Shown: positions 37,618-50,680 of the stretch, in pieces
How positions within the stretch are numbered: position 1 is the first letter of the stretch
How the letters are laid out: each line of letters starts with the position of its first letter
Source: Papio anubis
Taxonomy: Eukaryota; Chordata; Mammalia; Primates; Cercopithecidae
Reading direction: 5' to 3'
DNA: 64,000 nt
NCBI RefSeq assembly: GCF_008728515.1
Contig: NC_044989.1
Span: 81,724,147-81,788,146 of the forward strand
Notes under the pieces: model-generated
Database searches by the model: none
Told to the model about the DNA's origin: nothing
The model's input: only the letters and a program-made list of their open reading frames with translations
Translations under genes and position numbers: made by a program

Positions 37618-39850
37618 TATTTTAATCTTAAACAGTAGACTTCAGGAAAATAAATATTACAATGAAAAAGACAGATACTTAAGTGATAAAACAAACAATT
37701 TATAAAAATTACATAATCCAAATTTATATTCACAAAATTATAGACCAGTTCCAAACACATGAAACATGTACTAAAACAGAAATTTAAAAAGAGGCAAATT
37801 AGTGATTGCATTTGGGTATTTCAATATTTATTTCTCAGTAATTGGTGGTACATTTAACAAATTAAAATTAATAAGGTAAATATACAATATATAATTAAAA
37901 TTGATAAGGAATAGTAGACTTGAATAACAATATAAACCAACTCAGTCTAATCAATATTTATAGAACACTGTATCCAAACTAAAAAAGATCAAAATCATGG
38001 AGGAAAGTATTTCAAAATTTTATGTTTGGCAACATAAATAAATGTAAACATATAACAAAACCAAAACAAAGCAAAACATAATCTTTTTGCAATAATTCTA
38101 AAGTAGTAATTAGAAAGAAATGTATAGCATTAATACTTTCATTAGGAAAAAAGCAAAGAATATAAATAATAATCTAGTTTTCTGATTTAAGAAGCTAGAA
38201 AAAGTCAAATTATAATCAAAGACAGTATAATTAAGAAAATTATGAAGATAATAGCAGAAACAAGTAAAAAGAAAACATATAATAAATAGAATAAATGGCT
38301 CAAAAGTTGATTCATTAAAAATATTAATAAAATTGATAATTTTTTCTTGTCGAGAATTACAAAGAAAAAAGAGAAATAGATACAATATTAAGAATGAAGA
38401 GACATCACTAAGAGTCTTACAAATACTACAATAATAATAAAAGAATAAAAGATTTTCCTTGAAAATCACAACTTCAAGGCTTTCTCAAGAAGAAATGAAT
38501 CATCAGAATAGCCTTAAATGAATTGAATAAATTGCACCTAAAGTAAAATAAAAAACACACACACACAGACACAAAAATTTAAAATCACACAATTTCACTA
38601 ATCAGTCCTATCAATATATTTTAAATTAAAAATTATAATTTTTCAGTAAATCATTCAGAAAATGAGGAATAAAAAGTTACTAACTCATTTTAGGAGCCCA
38701 GTATTTTCCAAAATCTAAAACCAAATAAAATACAAGAAAATAAATCAAGAAAACACACAGTAAAAAATATACAAAATGTAAGACAGTACTCCTCATGAAC
38801 ATATGCTTTAAAACAATTAATCAACTCTTAGGAAATATAATCACGCAATATAGGAAATGATAATACAACATGCTCAAATGCAGGTTATCCAGGAGTAGAA
38901 ATTAATATACCATGAGTTACTGCCATATCCTCACTACCATGGCTAAAATGAAAGACTGACAATTCCAAATGTAGTTAACTAAGGTAAAATCACTTTAGAA
39001 AATATTTCACAGTCTGTTGTATAATTTACCTCACTTATTGATATAGCTGTACTATTATATATTTAAATAAGATAAATAAAAAGGCAGCTGGGCACCATGG
39101 CTCACACCTATAATCCCAGCACTTTGGGAGGCCGAGGTGGGCAGATCACGAGGTCAGGAGTTTGAGACCAGCCTGACCAATATGGTGCAACCCGTCTCTA
39201 CTGAAAATACAAAAATTAGCCAGATGTGGTGGTGCACGCCTGTAATCCCAGCCACTGAGGGGGCTGAGGCAGGAGAATTCCTTGAACCCTCGAAGCAGAG
39301 GTTGTAGTGAGCCGAGATCGCACCGTCGCACTCCAGCCTGGGCAACAGAGTGAGACTCCGTATCAAAAAAAAAAAAAAAAAAAAAACAATAGGCAAAATG
39401 TCTACACAAAGACTTGGACAGTTGTATCCATAGCTTATTTGTATGAATTTGTCATAAATTGAAAAATGAAAACCAATGAAAAATAATTGAATAAGTACAC
39501 AAATTCTGATACATCTGTATAAATAGTAACAATAGAAATGAATGATGTGCTGATACTCAAAAGCACATAGATAAATCTCAATACTATTGTTCTGAGTGAA
39601 CGAAATTAGACATTAAAGAGTAAACACCATATCTTTCCATGTATATAAAGCCCTAGAAAAGGCAAATGTAGTGTTTAGTTATAGAAAGCATATCAATAAT
39701 TGTCTTGGACCACGGGTGGAAGGGTATTGACTGGAAGAAACACAAAGGAGATGTGTTTGAGTTGATGGAAATATTCAACATAATCTCACATTTGTCAATA
39801 GGTGCAATTCATTTTGTTAAATTTTATCTCAGTATATTTATTGTTAAAAT
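37618..39850 (+). mobile_element. Ancient L1M LINE, sense, with nested Alu
   Basis: Diverged ORF2 (AATAAAATTGATAATTTTTT, GGAGCCCAGTATTTTCC) runs to 38925. ORF2 C-terminal DNA follows (CTACCATGGCTAAAATGAAA, 38935). After the Alu comes the L1M 3' UTR: CTGATACATCTGTATAAATA, GAGTAAACACCATATC, CCCTAGAAAAGGCAAATGTA and GATGGAAATATTCAACAT. No frame survives; the antisense frame 38110-38469 is chance. Confidence 0.65.
39084..39387 (+). mobile_element. Alu, sense, full-length, nested in L1M
   Basis: Starts GGCAGCTGGGCACCATGGCT and ends in about 22 A bases. Many CpG-decay changes suggest AluS age. It splits the L1M 3' region at 39084. Confidence 0.95.
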
Positions 39851-40590
39851 ATCATACCCTTCTTCCCCTTTTACTTTACAACTTATCATTCAGGTTTTTT
39901 TAATCTATTTAGGCTTTACCTTTATATGTTGTATTAGGTGTGTTTTTTGTTTGGTTAGACTAAATTTTGTTTTTCTCTATTTAATTAACATATTTTTGTA
40001 ACTCTGTTATACATTAATTTTGTTTGGATTTTGCTTTTAACATTATTGTATTTCAAATCCTAATATATACCTGGGTCCGCCAATAGGCTTTTTCTCCATT
40101 GACCCACATGACTTATTCTTTTATCAATACCTCTGTTACTTTCTATTAAGATATGCTAATATCTTTACAAAAAATCTCTACTCTTTTTTTGTCTTCTCCA
40201 AAGTTAGCTCTTGCGAGCCATGATTAATCCATATATATTTTAGAGTATGCTATCAAATTTCTAAAACAATCCAACTAAAAGTTTTATTTTGTATTGTCTA
40301 GATTCATAGATTAAATTGTAACAATTTTACGTTTTAAAAATATTTTCATGCTGTCCAATAACACTTCTCAATTTATTCAGATCACCTTTTTTGTTGTTCA
40401 TTATATCTTAATGGTTTTTTTTTTACACAGAAGTCTTTCATTTCTTTGGTTAAATTTTCCCTGAGTAGCTTTTTATTTGTGGCAGTTTGAATAGTGTCTT
40501 AATTTTGCTATATTGTCTACTCTTTTTAGTACAAAATGATTTCTCTAAGTAAATCTTGTTCACCAATTTTTTGAATTTGAAAAAGAAGTG
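39851..40590 (-). mobile_element. Ancient L1M ORF2 fragment, antisense
   Basis: Reversed ORF2 landmarks: CTAGATTCATAGATTAAATTG, TTTTTACACAGAAGTCTTTC and TCTTTGGTTAAATTTTCCCT. Highly diverged; 39851-40000 is uncertain. Confidence 0.5.
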
Positions 40591-40599
40591 ACATTTACT

Positions 40600-43050
40600 T
40601 GCATGAAAATATGTATCATCCTCTTTGATTTCCAGTTGTGCATCTAAAGAGGCTGGAAATTACCACTTCATCCTAACATGTAAAAATCTGAAATAAAAAT
40701 AAAAGTGAAAAACCAAGAACTCTTCTTAGACCCATAAGAGATATGAGGTCACAAGTCTTGCCACCCTCCCCCAAATTGGAGAAATATACAAGAGGATACT
40801 GAGAATCACAACATACCAGAGCAGAAACCGCCACAAGAATCAGTGCCTGGGTCGAAAAACCTGAATTGTAATTGGTGAAACACTGAAGTTTTTCAGTTTT
40901 CAGCTAGTTGTGAAGCCTTAGACTTAAAAATTCCAGAAACATCTAGTCACAGGGGCGTTCCACACTTTTCTAAGTTTTACCTCCAATAGCTTGACTTTGT
41001 TCTCAAAATAAAAGCTGAAAACAAGTCGTCTCATGGAAAATAATCATTTTAAAATATGCCTGGGCTCTCTGTTCCTAACAAGGCCTGCCCTCAGGAGGAA
41101 CTAGTTAATCAGAGCTTAATCTTTTGTGGATTTATCAATCTAACTGATCTGGGGAAATGGAAGTACCAAATCATAGCCAGCCCATAGCCAGCTTTTACAT
41201 GTGGTTGAAGGGAAATGCCCAACTCCATCTCACTTTAACTATCCTATTTCACCTAAGAGGGAAGGAAAAAAAACTTAGAAACATTTGTGAAGTTCAAAGC
41301 CCAGAGGCATAAATTTACTAAGAGAATAAAACATAACCATGAAACTCTAGGATGCCTCTCCTCCAACATCTAATCAAAATATTATGAAATTTTGATTACA
41401 GCAGTTCTTTTTTACCCAAAACATTATGTCAAGGGCATACTAAAAGCCCAAAACAAACAAACAAAAAAGCAAACATACAGTTTGAAGATACAGAGCTCGC
41501 ATCAGAACCAGATATGGCAGAAATATAAGAATTATGAGGTAGGAAATATAAAACATCTATAATTAATACAGTAAGAACTCTAATAAATCAAATAGACACC
41601 ATGTAAGGAGATATGAGCAATTTAGCAGAGAGATAGAAAGCCTAAGAAATAACAAAAAAGAAATGCTAGAGATCAAAAACACTGTAACAGAAATGAAAAA
41701 TACCTTTGATGGACTTATTAGCAGACTAGACATACCTGGAGAGAGAATCTCTGAACTTGAATATATATAAATAGAAATCTTCAAAACTAAAAAGCAGAGA
41801 GAATAAGGACTGAAAGAAATAGAACAGAATATGTAGGAATTGTGTTCTTAGATATTACAACTACAAATGCTGTAATGTACACATAATGGGAATACCCGAA
41901 GGAGAAAAATGAAACAGAAGATATATTTGGAACAGTGACTGAGAACTTTTCCAAATTAATATGAATTTTCAAAGGACAAATCTAAAACTCTCAGAGAATA
42001 CCAAGCAGGATAAATGCCATAAAAACTCACTGAGGCATATCATTTACAAGCTACTAAAAACCAAATATAAAGAAAAATCTTAAAAGAAGCCACAAAGAAA
42101 ATCACCTTACCTGTAGGAGAGCAAAGGTAAGAGTTACATTCAACTTATCAGAAACCTGGCAAACAAAAGGAAAGTGGAATGCAATAAAGTGTTGAAAGAA
42201 AAGTAATTTAAGACACCACCAAGTTAGAATTTTGAATGTTGTATCCTGTGAAATTATTCTACAAAAGTGAAAAGGAAATAAACTTTCTCAAACAGCATTG
42301 AGAAAAAATATTTTTCAGTAAAGCTGCCTTTTAAGAAACGTCTAAAGTTCTTAGACAGAAGGAAAATATGGGTCAGAAAGTTGGTTCTACGTGAAGAAAT
42401 AAAGAATATTGAAGAAGAAATAAGCAAGGGTGAAATCAAAATTTTTGTTTTTCTTTTTAATTGGTCTAACAGATGAAGTTTGTGAAATATTTTTGATCAT
42501 GCATGTGTTTTATATGTGTGTGTATATACATGTGCATACATATATGCTTATGTATGTTTTTATGTTAGGGAATAAATGATAACAATAATAGGAGGGATAG
42601 GAGGGAAGAATTAGGATTCTTTTGTTGTAAAATCCTCAATTACCTGTGAAGTGGTACAGCGTTATTTGAAAGAAAGCTTAGATTAATTGCTCATATATAT
42701 TGTAAACTCTACTGCAGCCACTAAAAAAATGAACTATAATAGATGTGTTGATAAAAGAGAGAAAATTGAATCATATAAAATGCTCAAATAGGAAAATAAT
42801 AGGCAAATATATGGACATAGCAGGCAGAAAATAAGTAAGGACATAGTTGAACTCAACAACACTTTCAACCAATCAACTGGATACAATTCACATTCATAGA
42901 ATATTTCATCCAACATCAGTAGAAAACACATTTTTCTCAAGTTCACATGGAACATCTGCCAAGATAGACCACATTCTGGGCCATAGAACACACTTAACAA
43001 ATTAAAAAGAATAGAAATCATATAATGTCTGCTCTCAGAACACAGTGCAA
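40600..43050 (+). mobile_element. L1M LINE, sense, 5' region to start of ORF2
   Basis: Runs from a 5' untranslated region (about 40650-41300), through ORF1-like sequence (41500-42300) and an inter-ORF part with a TG-rich patch near 42510, to the ORF2 endonuclease segment (TAGACCACATTCTGGGCCAT at 42965). It stops at about 43050 in ORF2, so the 3' part is missing. No intact frame. Whether it is one element or two adjacent pieces is not settled. Confidence 0.6.
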
Positions 43051-43534
43051 TATTGAGACACTAACAATCACTATAATGGGCTGTTACCCTACAGTAGTGT
43101 TTATAAAGCCTACTCTTTCCCCACCATCACATTTTTTTAGTAAATCAACGTGGAACATAATTAAGTTCTGTGAGTCATGGCAGTGGTTAGTTTTCTTCAT
43201 CCATTTTAAAACTACTTTAAATTCATAAGCGTTTTGTAATCACCAGAATAATTTTGTATCTAATTCTTTAAGAAGAGAATATTTGGAAATGCCAGTACTA
43301 CGTAATCCAGTCACTAGCTTGTTTCAACCATGATAACCACTTTTCACATATTTTAGTTCCATGACATTAGATTTACTAAATGTGTCATCTTTTCATAGTC
43401 ACCTATTCCTATGAATCATCTCTATTTTTATCCATAACTTGCATGCTCATATTAAATAGAAATATGCCACTAAACAAACTAAATTTTGGAAGTCTTTAAT
43501 CTGACAACTAAAATTACTAACTTAGTCTACATTT
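43051..43534. other. Unassigned sequence
   Basis: Follows the broken L1M. No gene or repeat recognised. Confidence 0.45.
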
Positions 43535-43690
43535 GGACAAATCATATTATATCTCTGATTTTCAGTTTCCTCACTTGTAAAATTAGGATAATGACATTTT
43601 TATGCTTACCTCTTAGCATATTTAAAAGGATCGATACGTGATTATAATTTACAAATTGCCAAGTGCCCTACAAATGCAAATTATTGCTGA
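43535..43690 (-). mobile_element. MIR SINE, antisense
   Basis: Reversed MIR with ATTTTCAGTTTCCTCACTTG, TAAAATTAGGATAATGACAT and AATTGCCAAGTGCCCTACAA in the expected order. Confidence 0.75.
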
Positions 43691-44285
43691 TATAAAAATT
43701 AGCTTTTAAGCATACTCATACTGCTAGGGAAACATATATATTGGTAAAAACTTTAGGAAGAGATGTTTTATATTTTCCACTTTGATTAATTACACTGTTA
43801 ATTTATTTTATAGAACTAACATAACTATATACAAAGACTTATAAGAATTATACTCATCACAGGAAAAAGACAACCAAATCATAAATACATCATGGTACAT
43901 CTTTATGATAATAAACTATGCAAAACTTTTATAGTCCTGATTATCATAACTATTACAATGGTGCATATGCTTACACAATAAAATATGTGAGACTACTATA
44001 TACAGTTGGATCCCAGATTTGTTGCAAACACACACACAAGAAAATGTAATATATAGACTACATTAAGCTGTTGAAAGTTCTTACTCCTGTGCTAGATTAT
44101 GAATGTTTTTAAGTTTTCTTCATAGTTTAAGGAGCAAAGAGAAAAAGAATTTAAAAATGAACAGAAAGATGTGTCCTAGTCTACAATCAAGTATATGTAC
44201 TATCTTATTTCTAGAAGGAGTAGACAGAAAGGGAAGAAATAATATTTGAAAAAAATGGGAAAAAAAATATATTTCCCAAATATTA
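43691..44285. other. Unassigned sequence
   Basis: AT-rich, no gene recognised. A decayed L1 relic is possible between 43830 and 44060. Confidence 0.4.
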
Positions 44286-44771
44286 TAAAATACTTTAATT
44301 TACATATCCAGGAGGTACAATGAATGCCAAAAAGCATAAACTCGAAGAATTCTTAGTGATAAACATTTCACAAGGAGAGAATCTTGAAACTAGCAAGAGA
44401 AAAGTGACTGATCACAGACATGGGATCTTCACCGATTATCAGCCGATGTCTCATCAGAAACCATGATGGCCAGATGGCAATCGAATGATATATGTAAAGT
44501 ACTGAAAGAAAAGAAAAAAATGTTAAGCAAGAATTTCATATCGAGCAAAATCTCCCTTCGATAATGAACAATAAATTAAGACTTCTGCAGGTAAAGAAGA
44601 GCTGAGTAAGTTTATGCCACTAGACCTGCCCTACGGGAAATGCTAAATAGAGTCCTTCAGATTGAAATGTTAGAATATTAAGCAGTAACTTGGAGCCACA
44701 TAATGATAGAAATATAACCATAAAAGTAGCTATATGAGCAAATATGAAAGAATTGTTTTATGTTTATAATT

Positions 44772-45073
44772 CTTTTTTATTTTTTGAGATGGAGTTTTGT
44801 ACTTATTGCCCAGGCTGGAGTGCAATGATGTGATCTCAGCTCACTGCAACCTCTGCCTCCTGGGTTCAATCAACTCTCCCCTCTCAGCCTCCTGAGTAGC
44901 TGGGATTACAGGTGCTCCCACCACCGTGTCTGGCTAATTTTTTGTATTTTTAGTAGAGACGGGGTTTCGCCATGTTGGCCATACTGGTCTCAAACCCCTG
45001 ATCTCAGATGATCCACTTGCCTCAGCCTCCCCAAATGCTGGGATTACAGGCATGAGCCACAGCTCCTGGCCCA
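44772..45073 (-). mobile_element. Alu, antisense, full-length, nested
   Basis: Short T-rich tail, then GAGATGGAGTTTTGTACTTA through to GCCACAGCTCCTGGCCC. Both monomers are present, with many substitutions (AluS or AluJ age). Inserted after the ORF1-like part of the sense L1. Confidence 0.94.
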
Positions 45074-47394
45074 ATTTTTTATTCACTATAGAATTTAAAA
45101 AGAAAAATGTGTAAAATAGACCTAAAATGGCTGTTAGACTGTTATTTGGCACATAACATATAAAGAGGTAAATTATGACAAAAACAACATAAAGTGGGGG
45201 ATGGAGCAATATAGGAGTAATTTTTTATGTTAATGAAGTTAATTTGAAATCAACTTGAACTAGATTGTTAATAATTTATGATGCTAAATATAATCTCCAC
45301 AGTACACCAAAAGAACATCTCTAAAAAATGTACAGAATGGAAAATGTGGAATGAATAAGAAATGATTCTCTATAAAAAATCAACTTAAAAGTAGGCATTA
45401 ATGAAAGAAATGAGGCAAAAATGTATAAGACATGGAGGAAACAAATGGCAAAGTGGCATTCATAAGTTATTTAGTTATTTTTATCAGTCATTACTTTTTG
45501 TATAAATAAATTAAACCCTCTAATCATGAGTCAGAGATTGGCAGATGGATTAAAACACACAGGCACAAAACAAAAATGAAAAAGCCTGTGTGATGCCAAC
45601 AAGAGACTCACTTTAGATTCAAAGAAGTAAAAAATTTGAAAGTTAAAGGATGAAGAAGATATTTCATAAAAGTAGTAACCACAAAATATAGTTGCTATAC
45701 TAACACAAAAATATACTAACTCAAAATATAGAGTTGCTATACTAATATCAGAAACATACAAACTTTACATCAAAACTATAACAAGAAACAACAAAAACAA
45801 TATGGGTCAATACATAAAAAAAAATAAAAATATCAATATATGCACAGAAAAGAAAGCCACTAAATATATGAAAAATACATTGATAGAATTGAAAGGAGAA
45901 AAGATCGTTCTATAAAATTGATTGGAGAATTCAACACCCTACTTTCAATAACGGATAGAACAAAGGGAGAGAATCAGTATGGAAATGGAAAATTTTTATA
46001 TTACTGCTCCAACTAAATCTAACAGGAACATATATAATACTTCACACAATGAATAAATACATATTTTTCTCCAGGGAACATAAAGTATTTCAATGATAGA
46101 TCTTATGTTAGGCCACAAACCAATCTCCACAACTTGAACAGATTGAAATCACACAAAGTATCCTGCAAACACAATGGAATGAAGCTAGAAATCAATAACA
46201 GAAGGAAAACTAGAAAAGTCATAGACACATGCAGATTAAACAATACCCTTGTAAGCAATCAATGTGTCAAAACATGTCAAAAAATAAATTAAAAAATACT
46301 TAGAGACAATGAAAATAAAAGCACAACATACCAAAACTCATAGAATGCCTTAAAGGCAGTGCTCAGTGGGAAATTTATAGCTCTTAATGCCTACATTAAA
46401 AAAATAAGAAAAGTATCCTCAATAACCTAACTTTATACCTTGAAGAACTATACAATTATAAGCAAACTTAATGCCAATCTAGCAGAAGGAAGAAAACAAT
46501 AAAGATGAGAGTGAAGTTAAACTAAACAGAGAATAGAAAAACAATAGAGAAAATCAATGGATCAAATCAAATGCAGTTTTTTGGAAAGATCAACCAAACT
46601 GGAAGAAGTTTAGCCAGAGTGAGAAGTGTAAAAGGAGAAAAAATACAAATAAATAAAATTACTAATGAAAGTGAGGATATTAATACTGACCTTAGAGAAA
46701 AATAAGAATTATAAAATAATATATAAATAATTTTTTGTTGCCAATTTAGATTTTGTAGATGAAATGGATAAATTTCTAGAAACACATAAATTATCAAAAC
46801 TGACTCAAGAAGAAATAGAAAATTTCAACAGTCCCATAAGAAGAGATTGATTTATTAATCAACCCTATTCCAAGAAAATTCAGGACCAGATGGGTTCTTT
46901 GGTGAATTCTACTGAACATTTAAAGAATTAACACCAATTATTCTAAACTCTTCCAAAAAAAATATGAGGGGATAATAATTCTTATCTTATGAAGCTAGAG
47001 TTACCATGATCCAAAGATAAAAAGTGACATCACAAGAAAAGAAAATTATAGATCAATATTCCTTATGAATATAGATTCAATCACTCTCAACAATATAGCA
47101 AGCCAAATAGAGTAGCATATTAAAATTGTTATACACCATAGACAAGTGGGAAGTATCCTAGGAATGCAAGGACAACTCATCATAAAATCAATGAATGTAA
47201 TTTGCTGCCTTAATAGAACAAATAGAAGAAACAACATTATTATCTCAATTGACATAGAAAATCCATTTGAGAAATTCAAACATCCTTTTATAATAAAAAT
47301 ATTTAGAAAACTAAGAATAGAAGAGAAGCTCCCTAACATGACTGGAATGAGACTGAAAGCTTTCCCTTTGTTTTTTTTTTTGTTTGTTTGTTTG

Positions 47395-47645
47395 TTTTTT
47401 TTTTCCTGAGGACTCTCTTTGGCTTGTAGATGGCCACCTTCTGACTGTGTCTTCATATAGCCTTTCCTCTGTGCATGTGCATTCCTGGTGTTTCTTCCTC
47501 TGCTTATAAGGAGACTAGCCACATTGGATTAAAATCCCACCCTTATCATCTTATTTAACCTTAATTATCTCTTTAAGTGTCCTGTCTACAAATGCAGTTA
47601 CATTGAGGGTTAGGGTTTTAACAGGTACATTTTGAGTGGAAACTC
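47395..47645 (-). mobile_element. MLT1-like LTR fragment, antisense, nested in L1
   Basis: GGCTTGTAGATGGCCACCTT, CTGTGTCTTCATATAGCC, GCTTATAAGGAGACTAGCC and TTACATTGAGGGTTAGGG follow the order of a reversed MaLR-type LTR 5' part. A TTTG-rich run precedes it (47369-47405). The L1 resumes at about 47690. Confidence 0.55.
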
Positions 47646-47848
47646 CTACAACTCCTACAACTCAACAACAACAAAGAAACACAAACAACCCAATGAAAAA
47701 ATAAGCCAAATACCTGAATAAATATATTTTAAGAGAAGATATACAAACAGTCAATAAGCACATGAAAAAAGGCTCCAAAGTCACCAGGGAAATGAAAATC
47801 ACAACCACAATAAGATATTACTTTAACTAGAATGAATATTATATATAA

Positions 47849-47982
47849 TATTGTCCATTAAAAATACATATTATATATATATTATATAGCACTCAGAGCT
47901 AATTCTTAGACCAACTTTCTCTATATATAAATACATATATATCTATATATCTATATATATATAGATATCTTAATGGACAATA
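47849..47982. repeat. AT-rich inverted repeat with 13-bp perfect arms
   Basis: TATTGTCCATTAA at 47849-47861 and its exact reverse complement TTAATGGACAATA at 47970-47982 enclose 108 bases. The interior is TA-rich, with a short unique core near 47890-47920. It sits where the sense L1 would be continuous, so it is an addition to the L1. Confidence 0.85.
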
Positions 47983-48829
47983 CAAGTTTGATGAGGCTAT
48001 AGAAAAATTGAAACTTTCATGCATTGCTGATAGGAATGGAAAATGGTAAAGTGGCTGTGGAATACAGTTTGATAGTTTGTCATAAAGATAAACATAGAAT
48101 TATATGACCTAGTATTTCTACTTTTAGGTCTATGCATCAAAAATAAATGAAAAAAAAACGAAAGAAACTTAAACAGATAATTTATGCCAATGTTCATTGT
48201 AGCATTATTGACAATAGCCAAAATGTGGAAACAAACCAGATGTCCATAAACAGCTGAATGAAAAAGCAAAATGTATATGCATATCATAAAATACTATTCA
48301 GCCATAAAAAGGAATAAAGTTCTTATACATATTATACATATTATAACATGGATGATTCTTGATACATAACATGGATGATTCTTGATAACATTATGCTAAG
48401 TAAAATAATTCAGATACAAAAGAATAAATATATGATCCCACTTATATGATAAAAGTATCTAGAATAAGCAAATTGTAGAGACAGAAGGTAGACGTGGGGT
48501 CACAAAGACTGAGTGATGAGATCAATAAGGAATTATTGTTTAATGGTTACAAAGTTTCTGTTTGAAGTAATAAAAATATTTTGGAAACAGATAAAAGTGA
48601 TGATTGTACAACACTGTGAATGTAATTAATGCCACTGAATTATACATTTTAAAATGGTTAAAGTAACTATATATATATAAATATATATATATATCCACAA
48701 TAAAAAAGTGGTTTCATGATGTTTATATACCCCTCTGTGAAAATGCTGACTATATTTTCTTTGCCCAGAGTTTTTGCATTTTAAAATTATGTTATCAGAG
48801 AACGTATTAAAAAGAAAGAAAGTATATTA

Positions 48830-48915
48830 TCTGCCCCAACTCCTGCATTTTACAGAAATAGAAACTGAGATCCAGATGGGCTTAATGACTCAAATCACAC
48901 TACCATTTAGAATAC
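48830..48915 (+). mobile_element. MIR SINE core, sense
   Basis: CATTTTACAGAAATAGAAACTG followed by GATCCAGATGGGCTTAATGA and CAAATCACACTACCA, the MIR pattern around the conserved core. Confidence 0.7.
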
Positions 48916-49371
48916 TTTAGAATCAAGTTCTACTAACATGTTGGACCTTTCATTGATTTATGTTTTATTATTTATTATGTAATGAGTGGTTTATTCTTAT
49001 TACAGGATTTGCAGTGTTCGTCAATCAGATAAAGGTTACATAATTTTCTGGAAAAAGTCTAGGGTAGAGTAGATGGCTTTGCAGAAGGCTTGAAATAACA
49101 TTTCATAAACAACGGTTTTCTTGGTAAAATGAGCAGTCCCAAGGTTAGGAAAGGACAGCAGTCAAGGAGTAAGAAATCCAATTTAACAGCATGTATAGGA
49201 GCCTGATAGATTGGGGCCTAAGGTGCACAATTCTGGTATTAGCGCCACTCACAGCTGATTCTTGGAACAATGCTATCGGTTTCTAGAATTACTACAGTCT
49301 TAAAAAGTTTCTTCTGGGCTGATGATTTGGCCTGGAAATCAGAGCTGAATTGGATACTTGAACCAGGCAAA
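48916..49371. other. Unassigned sequence
   Basis: Apparently unique DNA next to the MER85-like element. No gene seen. Confidence 0.45.
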
Positions 49372-49507
49372 TTAACCCTTTTATGCCTGGTGTTCCATTA
49401 TTGGAACGCTAAGCTTGTGAGAGTTATTTATATCCTACTGCTCGAGGTCATCATCAAAGTCTGATTTTTCTCAAAAAAATTTGCAACCTCCAACATAAAT
49501 GGGTTAA
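49372..49507 (+). mobile_element. MER85-like piggyBac non-autonomous transposon with TTAA duplication
   Basis: A 128-bp body (49376-49503) lies between TTAA at 49372-49375 and TTAA at 49504-49507, the target duplication typical of piggyBac elements. The ends are CCCTTTTATG and, inverted, CCCATTTATG, matching at nine of ten positions. The interior (GTGTTCCATTATTGGAACGC, CTACTGCTCGAGGTCATC) is what I recall of MER85, a roughly 140-bp element mobilised by a PGBD3-type transposase. It encodes no protein. The termini are seen directly; the family name is from memory. Confidence 0.85.
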
Positions 49508-50554
49508 GTCAGTCACAATAACACCATGTATGATCAATGCTGAAAAGTAAAATGCTCTTCAGGCTATTCCTATGTTAAAGAATTGAAACCAAGTAATGTC
49601 TAATGCAAAATATTGGTATCTGATCTCTTTTTTATAACAACTCTGAAAAGTGTGTGCAGTCTGAATAAAAATGTGTAAGCTGCTAAGTAAATTGACATTC
49701 AGAAGAACATTTAGTGAGAGTGCTATGGAATACAGTGGCAGGAGTATTTAACTCAAATTCAGCATATCTAGATTCTAATTCAACTTTAACTTCTATTGTG
49801 ATTGAAGACAACAACAATAAGACATCACTGGATAGCTCTGGACTTCCTCATTAGATGCAGAGATTATTAAAACAATACTCCCCAGTAAGCTTTGAGAACC
49901 AAATGCCCATTATGGTTCTGTATATGAAGTAATAATCAATAACACCTACATAGGTGGCTGTCAGTGTGTTGAAGAAATTATCTGTAACATTTAGTGAGGT
50001 TATAAATTGGATTTTAAAGATGCAGCTAGTAGTTGTGATTGAACTGACAAAATCTTACCAAGTTTACAAATAGATTATGCAGATGTCAACTGCATTTTCA
50101 AAATTGACATGGCAAATTCAAGACTCAATATAAAAATGGAAAAATAGTAGATTGCTATTTCGTGATTGGAAAGGTTAGTTTGGGCTGATGACTGTCTCAG
50201 TGATTTGGAACTTGCAAGGAATTTATAAGTTTTTAATGAATTTGATGTTTCCAATGCATCTGATACCCCAAGAGAACACTGAAATATAAAGCAGAAGTCT
50301 AATTTTATTTCCGCTCTTTAGGTGTAAAATTGTCCAATAAGAAGGAAATTAAGAGTGCATGCTGAAATCAACTCCTTATACTTCCTGATCTCACCATATA
50401 TTGTGTGGTCAGCTATTATATGTTAAAACAATTATAGAAATGTGGGGCCTCAGTGTTCTTGGAATAATGCCTCATACTCACCAGTTTGCTGTATAGGATA
50501 AGAGTTTAGGAGAGGCCTACTGGCAGAAAGAGCATGAGATTTAGTTCTCTTTCT
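49508..50554. other. Unassigned, repeat-poor sequence
   Basis: No gene, RNA or interspersed repeat recognised. Confidence 0.5.
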
Positions 50555-50680
50555 AACTGCCATCTCTTTTACCACAAAAGCAGGAAAATAATAGCTGCTT
50601 TAACTGTTATGATGGCAATGATGAGATAATCCACTTGAAAACACGTCACAAAGACTTGAAAGATTTATAAGTGATGACTG
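50555..50680 (-). mobile_element. MIR SINE, antisense, weak
   Basis: AGGAAAATAATAGCTGCTTT, GATGAGATAATCCACTTG and AAAGACTTGAAAGATTTATA match the reversed MIR pattern after heavy decay. Confidence 0.45.

Larger units (their letters stand above)
44286..48708 (+). mobile_element. L1MA-age LINE, sense, from ORF1 end to 3' end, with two nested repeats
   Basis: Starts around the ORF1 end (AAACCATGATGGCCAGATGG, TAGACCTGCCCTACGGGAAA) and continues through endonuclease (45900-46250), reverse transcriptase (46860-47365), C-terminal ORF2 (47700-48300) and 3' UTR to about 48708 (CCACAATAAAAAAGTGG). An antisense Alu (44772-45073), an MLT1-like LTR fragment (47395-47645) and an AT-rich inverted repeat (47849-47982) interrupt it. 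ORF2 is riddled with stops. The landmark order shows a single L1 with later insertions. Confidence 0.75.

Noticed and set aside
38110..38469. Minus-strand open frame of 119 codons
   Set aside because: Opposite strand of AT-rich ancient sense L1; the phenylalanine and leucine-rich translation reflects A-rich L1 read backwards.
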